Shown: positions 23,872 to 30,731 of the stretch, one piece after another | Layout of the letters: every line of letters begins with the position of its first letter | How positions within the stretch are numbered: position 1 is the stretch's first letter | DNA from: CAKTOF01 sp964544345 | Lineage (GTDB): Bacteria; Bacillota; Clostridia; Oscillospirales; Oscillospiraceae | Reading direction: 5' to 3' | Length of the DNA stretch: 32,384 bases | Assembly: GCA_964544345.1 (NCBI GenBank) | Contig: CAZJBT010000005.1 | Coordinates: forward strand, 1-32,384 | Notes under the pieces: model-generated | What the model was told of the DNA's origin: nothing | What the model saw: only the letters and a program-made list of their open reading frames with translations | Database searches by the model: none | Translations under genes and position numbers: made by a program

Positions 23872-24318
23872 TTATACCAAAACCTTTTCGCGCCGGCGCG
23901 GCTCATTTTTTTCCTTATGGATGTAGTGGTCGAGACAGTATTGGACGATCGCTTTTCGGGGGATGATGCCGATGAACGCATTCTTATCGTCGATGACCGG
24001 CACAAAGTTCTGGTCGGTGGCCTTAGCAAACAGATCCTCGATGTCGGTATCGATCGAGACGGGCGTATTATCGCAGCGGTGGTCGATCTCCATGATGCAG
24101 ATCTGCTCGGCGCGCTTCATATCGCCGCCGCAGAGGTTCTTGAGCGCCCACAGAAGGTCGCCCTCGGTCAGCGTACCGCGGTATTCGCCCGCCCGGTTGA
24201 GGATCGGCAGGGAGGTATAGCTATTGTGCTCCATGCGCTCGATGGCCTGGCGGACGGTATCGTCGTCGTCAAGAAAAATACAGTCCGCCTTGGGCGTCAG
24301 GAAAAATAGAATGTTCAA
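23872..24318 (-). CDS. CBS-domain protein with a TTG start
   Basis: A 148-residue protein made of a tandem CBS pair, a fold that binds adenine nucleotides or S-adenosylmethionine and often acts as an energy sensor. It begins MNILFFLTPKADCIFLDDDDTVRQA, which I recognise as the start of a stand-alone CBS family in Clostridia. The first CBS unit covers about 8-65 (SLPILNRAGEYRGTLTEGDLLW), the second about 78-135 (FVPVIDDKNAFIGIIPRKAI). The start is TTG at 24318, because GGAGGG lies 7 nt upstream and the family N-terminus begins there; the open frame runs to 24561 but crosses the promoter and a terminator. The tail is highly basic (KEKNEPRRREK). Partner unknown. Confidence 0.85.
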   Translation of the reverse strand: MNILFFLTPKADCIFLDDDDTVRQAIERMEHNSYTSLPILNRAGEYRGTLTEGDLLWALKNLCGGDMKRAEQICIMEIDHRCDNTPVSIDTDIEDLFAKATDQNFVPVIDDKNAFIGIIPRKAIVQYCLDHYIHKEKNEPRRREKVLV

Positions 24319-24341
24319 GTCCAGACCCTCCTCTCTCGGAG

Positions 24342-24367
24342 AGTATACCACAATTCCGATGCGGAAT
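24342..24367 (-). promoter_or_regulatory. CBS-gene promoter with overlapping inverted repeat
   Basis: On the minus strand TATACT (24347-24342), preceded by TGG (extended -10), lies close to the TTG start. Its spacer contains ATTCCG-CAT-CGGAAT (24367-24353), a perfect inverted repeat placed where a repressor would block RNA polymerase. Confidence 0.55.
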
Positions 24368-24416
24368 GGTGAAGATTTTGTTAAGCTGGGAAAAAGGCCG
24401 CACGCCGCATCCGCGC

Positions 24417-24452
24417 AAAAGAAAACGCCGCCGTCTGAATGAGACGGCGGCG
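24417..24452 (-). terminator. Terminator of the SDR gene
   Basis: A perfect 11-bp stem (24452-24442 with 24436-24426) with a 5-nt loop is followed on the minus strand by TTTTCTTTT. A strong intrinsic terminator that insulates the CBS gene promoter. Confidence 0.85.
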
Positions 24453-24557
24453 ACAGCCTGTCAAAACCCTCGCGGCGAGATAGGATCGGGATCGTTGGGG
24501 CTTCGGCAGTCTCATAGCCCCGCCGCCGAGCATCGGCGAGCTGCTTTGCCGTTATGG
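24453..24557. repeat. Possible degenerate relative (C) of the dispersed repeat
   Basis: Next to the SDR terminator, TGTCAAAACCCTCGC (24459-24473) resembles TGTCGAAAAACCTCGC at 30475-30490, and GGATCGTT recurs after it in both. GCCCC..CGAGCATCGGCG at 24517-24538 is a 22-nt exact match to 30440-30461. The 85-nt core of copies A and B is missing, so this is a partial or degraded relative at best. Confidence 0.5.
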
Positions 24558-25359
24558 TCACGGGCGCTGGCCGAGGCCGCCCTCAAGCGTGAGGGTCTCG
24601 CCGTTCATATACTTGAAGTCCGGCGAGGCGAGCTGGACGCAGACGCGACCGATGTCCTCCTCCGGGTCGCCGAAATAGCCGGCGGGCGGCGTTTTGACAT
24701 TCTGCGTGAACGCATCCGGGTAGGCGAGCTGGAAGTTCTCGAGCTGCGCCGTCCAGGCCAGCGGGCAGACGACGTTGACGTTGACGCCATGCTGCGCCCA
24801 CTCTGTCGCGGCGACGCGCGTCAGGCCGCGGATGCCCTCCTTCGCGGCGGCATAGGCGCTCTGCCCGAAGTTGCCGAACAGCCCGGCGCCGGAGGCGAAG
24901 TTGATGACCGATCCGCGCGACTGCACCAGATACGGATAGCACGCCTTCATGTAGCAGAACGTCGCGTAAAGTCCGGAATAGATCGCGAGGTCGAACTGCT
25001 CCATGGTGTGCTCGGCGAGCGTCACGCCGGAGGCTGACGCCTGCGCGAGATTGATGAGCACATCCACGCCGCCAAAGGCTTCGACGGTCTGGCGGACGAC
25101 GTCTGCGGCGATGGCGGCGTTGTCCGCGCCGGCCGCGATGTCGGCCTGCACCGTCAGGACGCGGATGCCGTAGAGCCGCTCAAGCTCCTCCTTTGCGCCG
25201 TCGAGCTTCGCGAGGTTGCGCCCGGTGATGACCCGCGCCCTCCTTCGCGTAGGCGGTGGCGACGCCGTAGCCGATCGCGCCGCAGCGGCCGTTCTTCAGA
25301 ACAGAACGCCCAGCGCCGGTGATGATTGCGGTTTTTCCTGTAAGTGACCCATAGGTCAT
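24558..25359 (-). pseudogene. Short-chain dehydrogenase/reductase, frameshifted
   Basis: Classical SDR oxidoreductase, NAD(P)-dependent, substrate unknown. From the ATG at 25359 the frame gives MTYGSLTGKTAIITGAGR, a glycine-rich loop extended by about 10 residues before IGYGVATAYAKEGA. It then loses frame near 25231-25240. A shift of 2 nt restores VITGRNLAKL and the rest of the fold: NLAQAS, the serine in VINFASGAG, the YAAAK active site and the C-terminus ending LGQRP at 24558. The defect fits loss of one CG from a GCGCGCGGG run, so it may be a real inactivation or a sequencing error. It lies 66 nt after proB and shares its strand. Confidence 0.8.
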
Positions 25360-25425
25360 GGCCTCCTTTATACTTTTATCATGATCTGCCGTCCGCGCCG
25401 CGGCGCGGCCAGAACACTCGTGAGA

Positions 25426-26214
25426 TCAGCGGCGGCCGCGGAAGCGGGTGCCGATCGTGCCGCCGTCGGCCAGAAAGTAGAGGTTTTCCGGCTTTTCGCC
25501 GTTCGTGATGACCATATCGATGCCGGCGCCCGTCGCGATCTCGGCGGCGAGCAGCTTGGTCGCCATCCCGCCGGTGCCGAAGCGCGAGCCGGCTCCGCCC
25601 GCGAGACGCCGGATCTCGTCCGTGATCTCGGGCACTTCGGAGATGAGCGCCGCGTCGGGGTCAAGGTGCGGGTCGGCGCTGTAAAGCCCCTCGATATCCG
25701 AGAGCAGCACGAGCAGATCGGCCTGCACGAGCGTCGCGACGACGGCCGAGAGCGTGTCGTTGTCGCCGAACACCTTGTGCTCCGTCTCGATCTCCTCGAA
25801 GCAGACCGAGTCGTTCTCGTTGACGACGGGGATCACGCCCAGCTCGAGCAGCGCCTCGAACGTATTTTGCAGATTCTGCTTGACGGCCGGCCGGTCGACA
25901 TCGTCGCGCGTGAGCAGGATCTGCGCGACGGTCGCGCCGTATTCGCCGAAGAATTTGTCGTACAGATGCATCAGCTCGCACTGGCCGACGGCGGCGGCAG
26001 CCTGCTTGAGCCGCAGCTCAGTCGGCCGGGTGCGCAGCTTGAGCTTGCCCGCGCCCGCGCCGATCGCGCCGGAGGAGACGAGCACGACCTCGCAGCCGCC
26101 GCTTTTCACGTCGGTCAGCACACGCGCAAGACGATCCATATTGCGGAAATTCATTCCGCCGCCCGCGTGCGTCAGCGTGGAGGTGCCGACCTTGACGACG
26201 ATTCGTTTGTGCAT
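25426..26214 (-). CDS. proB: Glutamate 5-kinase, PUA-less
   Basis: Phosphorylates glutamate in the first step of proline synthesis. The 262-residue product is the short form lacking the C-terminal PUA domain found in E. coli-type enzymes. Amino acid kinase motifs are clear: RIVVKVGTSTLT at the N-terminus, VLVSSGAIGAG, and NENDSV followed by FGDNDTLSA in the middle. GTGGMATKL near the C-terminal end is the conserved glycine-rich site. The start at 26214 follows GAAGG. proA is not adjacent: its 3' end lies about 6 kb away, at 32093, on the same strand. Confidence 0.95.
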   Translation of the reverse strand: MHKRIVVKVGTSTLTHAGGGMNFRNMDRLARVLTDVKSGGCEVVLVSSGAIGAGAGKLKLRTRPTELRLKQAAAAVGQCELMHLYDKFFGEYGATVAQILLTRDDVDRPAVKQNLQNTFEALLELGVIPVVNENDSVCFEEIETEHKVFGDNDTLSAVVATLVQADLLVLLSDIEGLYSADPHLDPDAALISEVPEITDEIRRLAGGAGSRFGTGGMATKLLAAEIATGAGIDMVITNGEKPENLYFLADGGTIGTRFRGRR

Positions 26215-26281
26215 GGGATCCCTTCTTTGCAGTATTCTGCTCATCATCTTCCCACAAATCGGTCAAAAATGCAAGATGCCC

Positions 26282-26310
26282 TTGAAATTTCGGCTCAAGT
26301 GGAATAAAAT
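26282..26310 (+). promoter_or_regulatory. Promoter of trmL
   Basis: TTGAAA (26282-26287), a 17-bp spacer and TAAAAT (26305-26310), about 26 nt before the GTG start. Confidence 0.75.
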
Positions 26311-26342
26311 AAAAGCCGGAATTTGCAAAGGAGGGGATTTTT

Positions 26343-26831
26343 GTGCTCAACATTGTGTTGGTCGAGCCGGAAATCCCAATGAATACCGGCAACATCGCCC
26401 GCACCTGCGCCGCAACCGGCAGCGTCCTGCACCTTGTCGAGCCGCTCGGATTTGATATTTCCGACAGAGCCGTCAAGCGCGCGGGGCTGGACTACTGGCA
26501 TCTGGTCGACGTGCGGGTCTATTCATGCCTGGACGAGTTTTTTGAAAGAACCGGCGCGGCCGACCTGTGGCTCATGAGCACCAAGGCGCCGCGCGCGTAT
26601 ACCGAGGCCGCCTTTGCCGACGGATGCTATCTGATGTTCGGCAAGGAGACGCGCGGTCTGCCGGAGGACTTTCTCTTGCAGCATGTGGAGCGCGCCGTGC
26701 GCATTCCGATGATCTGCGAAGCGCGCAGCCTGAACCTCGCCAACTCCGTCGCCATCGTGGCCTACGAGGCGCTGCGCCAGCAGGGCTTTCCGGGTCTGCG
26801 GGGCTTCGGCAGGCTCGCCGGACAGGGGTAG
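26343..26831 (+). CDS. trmL: tRNA (cytidine/uridine-34-2'-O)-methyltransferase
   Basis: SpoU/TrmD-fold (SPOUT) methyltransferase of 162 residues that methylates the ribose of the wobble nucleotide in leucine tRNAs using S-adenosylmethionine. All family motifs are present: PEIPMNTGNIARTCAATG near the N-terminus, then LMFGKETRGLPEDFL, and the C-terminal knot RSLNLANSVAIVAYEALRQ. The start is GTG at 26343, supported by AAAGGAGGGG about 8 nt upstream; there is no ATG near. It is transcribed divergently from proB and followed by its own terminator. Confidence 0.95.
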   Translation: MLNIVLVEPEIPMNTGNIARTCAATGSVLHLVEPLGFDISDRAVKRAGLDYWHLVDVRVYSCLDEFFERTGAADLWLMSTKAPRAYTEAAFADGCYLMFGKETRGLPEDFLLQHVERAVRIPMICEARSLNLANSVAIVAYEALRQQGFPGLRGFGRLAGQG

Positions 26832-26847
26832 GCGCCGATCCCGCGGG

Positions 26848-26905
26848 AAAACAGCGCCATTCGCCCCGCCGTCCTTCCCGATCGCGGCGGGCTGGTCTGT
26901 TTTTT
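26848..26905 (+). terminator. Terminator after trmL
   Basis: AAAACAG (26848-26854) can pair with CTGTTTT, and inside it CCCGCCG (26865-26871) pairs with CGGCGGG (26885-26891). A six-T run ends the structure. The remaining gap to pgk (26906-27026) shows no convincing promoter hexamers. Confidence 0.6.
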
Positions 26906-27026
26906 CTGCCGCAGCGGACGGCGTTCGCCGGCCTTCGCGGAGCGCGCAGAGCCGATCTACTCCCAAAAGACCAGCCGCATCCGCCCTGGATGCCTGAAAT
27001 AAAGACGATCCATACTGGAGGACACT

Positions 27027-28217
27027 ATGAATTTCAGAAAAAAGACCATCTGCGACATCGACGTCGCAGGCAAGCGCTGCCTGGTGCGCTGCGACTTCAA
27101 CGTGCCGACCGACGACCGCGGCAACATTGAAGACGATTCCCGTATCGTCAAGACGCTCCCGACCATCCGCTACCTGCTCGACCGCGGCGCGTCGGTCATC
27201 CTGTGCAGCCACATCGGCCGCCCGAAGTTCGGCTATGAGGAGAAGTATTCGCTCAAGGCGGTCTGGCTCCGGCTCGAGGAGCTGCTCAACCACAACATCT
27301 ATTTCTTGTCCGAGGCCGTCGGCTCGCGCGCGCAGCTCGTCGCCTCGCGCCTGCAGCCGGGCGAGATCATGCTGCTCGAAAACGTCCGCTTCGTCTTTGG
27401 AGAAACGGAGAACAAGGAGGCTGTGGCGAAGGCCTACGCCTCGCTGGCCGATATCTTCGTCAACGACGCGTTCGGCTCGTCGCACCGCGCGCATGCGTCG
27501 ACTGCGGGCGTGGCGAACTTTCTGCCCGCCGTCTCCGGCCTGCTCGTCCAGAAGGAGCTGGAGGTCATGGGCGAGGTCATGGAGTCCCCGCGCCATCCGT
27601 TCGTGCTGATCGTCGGCGGCAGCAAGGTGTCCGATAAGATCAGCGTCATCGACTACCTGCTCGACAAGGCCGACCACATCCTGATCGGCGGCGGCATGAG
27701 CTATACGTTCACCAAGGCGCTCGGCGGCGCCATCGGCAACTCGCTGTGCGAGGCCGAGAGCTTTGAATACTGCCGCAAGCTGATGGAGAAGGCGAAGCAG
27801 AAGGGCGTGCAGGTGCACCTGCCGAAGGACAATGTCATCGCGGACAAGTACGACCCCGAGGCCAAGAAGGCCGTCTGTCCGGACGGCCAGATCCCTCCCG
27901 GCTGGATGGGTCTCGACATCGGCCCGGATACCATCAATGAGTATGCCGACGTCATCGCGCAGGCCGGCACCGTCGTTTGGAACGGCCCGATGGGCGTGTT
28001 CGAGTGGCCGCGCTTCGCGTTCGGCACGCAGCAGATCGCCCGCGCCATGGCGGAGACGGACGCGCTGACCGTCATCGGCGGCGGCGACAGCGCCTCGGCG
28101 GCCGAGCAGTTCGGCTTTGCCGACCGCATCACCCACATCTCCACCGGCGGCGGCGCATCCCTCGAATTCTTTGCCGGCCACGAGCTGCCCGGCGTCGCCT
28201 GCCTGCTCGACGCGTAA
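27027..28217 (+). CDS. pgk: Phosphoglycerate kinase
   Basis: Transfers phosphate from 1,3-bisphosphoglycerate to ADP in lower glycolysis. The 396-residue product has normal length. The N-terminal substrate domain has VRCDFNVP (about 19-26), HIGRP and the RAHAST motif. The nucleotide domain has GGSKVSDKI and the C-terminal GGGDSASA and STGGGASLEF. A TGGAGGA ribosome site precedes the ATG. It heads the pgk-tpiA-eno block. No gap (GAPDH) or phosphoglycerate mutase gene is in the window, so the block is a partial glycolytic operon. Confidence 0.97.
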   Translation: MNFRKKTICDIDVAGKRCLVRCDFNVPTDDRGNIEDDSRIVKTLPTIRYLLDRGASVILCSHIGRPKFGYEEKYSLKAVWLRLEELLNHNIYFLSEAVGSRAQLVASRLQPGEIMLLENVRFVFGETENKEAVAKAYASLADIFVNDAFGSSHRAHASTAGVANFLPAVSGLLVQKELEVMGEVMESPRHPFVLIVGGSKVSDKISVIDYLLDKADHILIGGGMSYTFTKALGGAIGNSLCEAESFEYCRKLMEKAKQKGVQVHLPKDNVIADKYDPEAKKAVCPDGQIPPGWMGLDIGPDTINEYADVIAQAGTVVWNGPMGVFEWPRFAFGTQQIARAMAETDALTVIGGGDSASAAEQFGFADRITHISTGGGASLEFFAGHELPGVACLLDA

Positions 28218-28242
28218 GGCTGCGGCGCGCGGCGGCCGCAAG

Positions 28243-28305
28243 ATGAAAGATCAGGGAAAGAACGATAAAAAAGCACGCCCACGACGCAAGAAGGAGACGC
28301 CATGA
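28243..28305 (+). CDS. Possible 20-residue basic peptide between pgk and tpiA
   Basis: An ATG at 28243 opens a 20-codon frame starting MKDQGKND, with ten Lys/Arg residues in all, ending in TGA at 28303-28305 so that its stop overlaps the tpiA ATG (ATGA). The overlap would allow translational coupling to tpiA. There is no clear ribosome site in front, and the second half coincides with the tpiA ribosome site. It may be only a chance frame. Confidence 0.25.
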   Translation: MKDQGKNDKKARPRRKKETP

Positions 28306-29159
28306 ACCGAACTTACCGTAAGACGATCATCGCGGGCAACTGGAAAATGAACAAGACCATCGCGGAGACGGCTGCGTTTGCCCGCGAGCTGAAAAAGATC
28401 CTGCCGAAGGGGCGCTGGTGCTCCATCGTCCTGTGCCCGCCCGCCATCTGCATCCCGGCGGCGGAGAAGGCCTTCCGCGAGACGCGCGTCGCCGTCGGCG
28501 CGCAGAATATGAACGAAAACGAATCCGGCGCGTACACCGGCGAGCTCAGCCCCGCAATGCTCGCCGGCGCCGGCTGTGAATATGTCATCCTCGGCCACTC
28601 CGAGCGCCGCGCCGCGGGCGAGACGGACGAACAGGTGCGCGCTAAGGTGCGCGCCGCGCTCGCGCACGGCCTGCGGCCGATCATCTGCGTCGGCGAGAGC
28701 CTCGCCCAGCGCGAGGCGGGGCTGACCGCCGAGCTGATCTCCTACCAGGTTCGCTCGGCGCTGACCGGCCTGACGGGGTCGAAGATCAAAAAGTGCATCG
28801 TCGCCTACGAGCCGCTCTGGGCGATCGGCACCGGCAAGACCGCGTCGCCCGAGCAGGCGGAGGAGGTCTGCCAGGGCATCCGCACCATCATCCGCCGCAT
28901 CGCCGACGCGAAGGTCGCGCGCGCGGTGTCGATCCTGTACGGCGGCTCAATGAATGAAGAAAATGCGTTCGACCTGCTTGCCTGCCCGGATATCGACGGC
29001 GGCCTGATCGGCGGAGCGTCGCTCGTGCCGGAGAAGTTCGTCAAGATCATCCACGCAGCCAACCAGCCGAAGCGCAGGGAGCCTGAGAAGGCGGAGGAAG
29101 AACCGCTGTCTGGGCCGGAGGCATATGAGGAGGTTCAGCCTGATGAAACAATATCTTGA
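28302..29159 (+). CDS. tpiA: Triosephosphate isomerase with acidic C-terminal tail
   Basis: Interconverts dihydroxyacetone phosphate and glyceraldehyde-3-phosphate. Catalytic residues are visible: lysine in GNWKMNK (K15), histidine in ILGHSERR and glutamate in VAYEPLWAIGTGK, plus the phosphate loop YGGSM and GLIGGASL. The fold ends near residue 254 (KFVKIIHAAN), but the frame continues to 285 with a tail rich in Glu, Lys and Pro that most family members lack. That tail's coding sequence includes the eno ribosome site, and the last 17 nt overlap eno. AGAAGGAG precedes the ATG. Confidence 0.96.
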   Translation: MNRTYRKTIIAGNWKMNKTIAETAAFARELKKILPKGRWCSIVLCPPAICIPAAEKAFRETRVAVGAQNMNENESGAYTGELSPAMLAGAGCEYVILGHSERRAAGETDEQVRAKVRAALAHGLRPIICVGESLAQREAGLTAELISYQVRSALTGLTGSKIKKCIVAYEPLWAIGTGKTASPEQAEEVCQGIRTIIRRIADAKVARAVSILYGGSMNEENAFDLLACPDIDGGLIGGASLVPEKFVKIIHAANQPKRREPEKAEEEPLSGPEAYEEVQPDETIS

Positions 29160-30435
29160 GATCGTGGACGTTTTGGGTCGCCAGATCCTTGACTCGCGCG
29201 GCAACCCGACCGTCGAGGCCGAGGTCTGGCTCGACGACGGGACGGTCGGCCGCGCGGCGGTGCCGTCCGGCGCGTCCACCGGCGTGTATGAGGCGTGCGA
29301 AAAGCGCGACGGCGGCGAAGCATACCTCGGCAAGGCCGTCTGCGGGGCGGTCGCCAACATCAATACCGAGATCGCCGACGAGCTGCTTGGCGCGAACGCG
29401 CTCGACCAGGCCGCCATTGACGCGGCGCTCATCGAGCTTGACGGCACGGAGAACAAGGCGCGCCTTGGCGCGAACGCGATCCTGGCCGTGTCGCTTGCCT
29501 GCGCGCGCGCGGCGGCGGAGTCGCTCGGCCTGCCGCTCTACCGCTATCTCGGCGGCGTGAATGCGAAGCAGCTCCCCGTCCCGATGATGAACATTCTGAA
29601 CGGCGGCGCGCACGCGAACAACAACGTCGATATCCAGGAATTCATGATCATGCCCGTCGGCGCGCCGAGCTTCGCCGAGGGTCTGCGCTGGTGCGCCGAG
29701 GTGTTCCACACGCTCAAGACCGTGCTCAAGGAGAACGGCACGCCCGCGCCCGGCGTCGGCGACGAGGGCGGCTATGCCCCGAACCTCAAAAAGGACGAGG
29801 ACGCGCTGAAGGTCATCGTCCAGGCCATCGTGGCCGCCGGCTACAGGCCGGGCGAGGACTTTATGATCGCCATGGACGGCGCCGTGTCCGAGTGGTATCA
29901 GGCCGACGGCACCTACTACCTGCCGAAGGCGAAAAAGACCATGACCCGCGCGCAGATGGTCTCGATGTGGAAGCGCTTCGTTGAGAATTACCCCGTTATC
30001 TCCATCGAGGACGGCATGGGCGAGGAGGACTGGGAGGGCTGGGCGATGCTCACGAAGGCGCTCGGCAAGAAAGTCCAGCTCGTCGGCGACGATCTGTTCG
30101 TCACCAACACCGCCCGCCTGAAGAAGGGCATCGAGCTGGGCGTGGCCAACGCGATCCTGATCAAGGTCAACCAGATCGGCACGCTGACCGAGACGCTCGA
30201 CGCGATCGAGATGGCGCACCGTGCCGGCTACACCGCCGTCGTCTCCCACCGCTCGGGCGAGACGGAGGACACCACGATCGCCGACCTGTCCGTCGCGCTC
30301 AACGCCGGCCAGATCAAGACCGGCGCGCCGTCGCGTACCGACCGCGTCGCGAAGTACAACCAGCTTCTCCGCATCGAGGAGGAGCTTGACGACGCCGCCC
30401 GCTACCCAGGCCGGGCCGCGTTCTTCAACCTGTAA
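29143..30435 (+). CDS. eno: Enolase
   Basis: Converts 2-phosphoglycerate to phosphoenolpyruvate, a magnesium enzyme of glycolysis. The 430-residue product is the usual length. It begins MKQYLEIVDVLGRQILDSRGNPTVE. Visible signature segments include the N-terminal RAAVPSGASTG loop, SIEDGMGEEDWEGW, the catalytic lysine in ILIKVNQIGT and SHRSGETEDT. The ATG at 29143 was preferred over the one at 29125 because GAGGAGG (29128-29134) is spaced 8 nt from it and residue 1 then matches the family. It overlaps the end of tpiA by 17 nt. Confidence 0.97.
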   Translation: MKQYLEIVDVLGRQILDSRGNPTVEAEVWLDDGTVGRAAVPSGASTGVYEACEKRDGGEAYLGKAVCGAVANINTEIADELLGANALDQAAIDAALIELDGTENKARLGANAILAVSLACARAAAESLGLPLYRYLGGVNAKQLPVPMMNILNGGAHANNNVDIQEFMIMPVGAPSFAEGLRWCAEVFHTLKTVLKENGTPAPGVGDEGGYAPNLKKDEDALKVIVQAIVAAGYRPGEDFMIAMDGAVSEWYQADGTYYLPKAKKTMTRAQMVSMWKRFVENYPVISIEDGMGEEDWEGWAMLTKALGKKVQLVGDDLFVTNTARLKKGIELGVANAILIKVNQIGTLTETLDAIEMAHRAGYTAVVSHRSGETEDTTIADLSVALNAGQIKTGAPSRTDRVAKYNQLLRIEEELDDAARYPGRAAFFNL

Positions 30436-30438
30436 AAG

Positions 30439-30472
30439 CGCCCCGCCGCCGAGCATCGGCGGCGGGGTTTCG
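30439..30472 (+). terminator. Terminator of eno and left arm of the repeat element
   Basis: A 12-bp GC stem (CCCCGCCGCCGA with TCGGCGGCGGGG, 3-nt GCA loop) lies just after the eno stop codon and is followed by TTTCGCTTGT. The 29 nt 30439-30467 recur, exactly inverted, at 30677-30705. Confidence 0.7.
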
Positions 30473-30705
30473 CTTGTCGAAAAACCTCGCAGCGTTTCGC
30501 CGCCGCAGCGGCGAACTCAAATCAGGATCGTTTTCTCCGGCGGCCGGTGCGTCGGAGAAAGCTCCGCTCGGCCTGGAACCGTGCGGATCGCGCGGCGCAG
30601 GCGCATGATTCGCGCGCTGCGGCAGGCCGCAGTTTCTTCGTCAAAAAACGCCTGCGGCGTCCTTTGACAGTCTCCGCCCCGCCGCCGATGCTCGGCGGCG
30701 GGGCG
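30439..30705. repeat. Dispersed repeat element, copy B, with inverted hairpin ends
   Basis: The 296-bp gap between convergent eno and the serpin gene is filled by this element. Perfect 29-nt inverted arms (30439-30467 and 30677-30705), each itself a hairpin, bracket the sequence. Outward-matching TGTC(G/A)AA motifs follow the arms (30475 and, inverted, 30663-30669). The 85-nt core (30549-30633) matches copy A at 75 of 85 positions. A TTTCTCCG/CGGAGAAA stem precedes the core. A short ACGCC/GGCGT hairpin with six T residues on the minus strand lies at about 30643-30660. No open frame of convincing quality is inside. Confidence 0.8.
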
Positions 30706-30731
30706 GTTCATCTATAAATAGACATGCGCGC

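Noticed and set aside
24319..24561. N-terminal extension of the CBS protein
   Set aside because: The frame passes through the SDR terminator and the CBS promoter; the TTG at 24318 gives the family N-terminus and a proper ribosome site.
26215..26281. Minus-strand proB promoter starting TTGACC or TTGCAT
   Set aside because: No acceptable -10 hexamer lies 16-18 bp downstream of either; the true promoter is unresolved.
26523..28241. 572-codon open frame on the minus strand opposite trmL and pgk
   Set aside because: It is a GC-rich shadow of two certain genes, has low-complexity composition and no recognisable domain or ribosome site.
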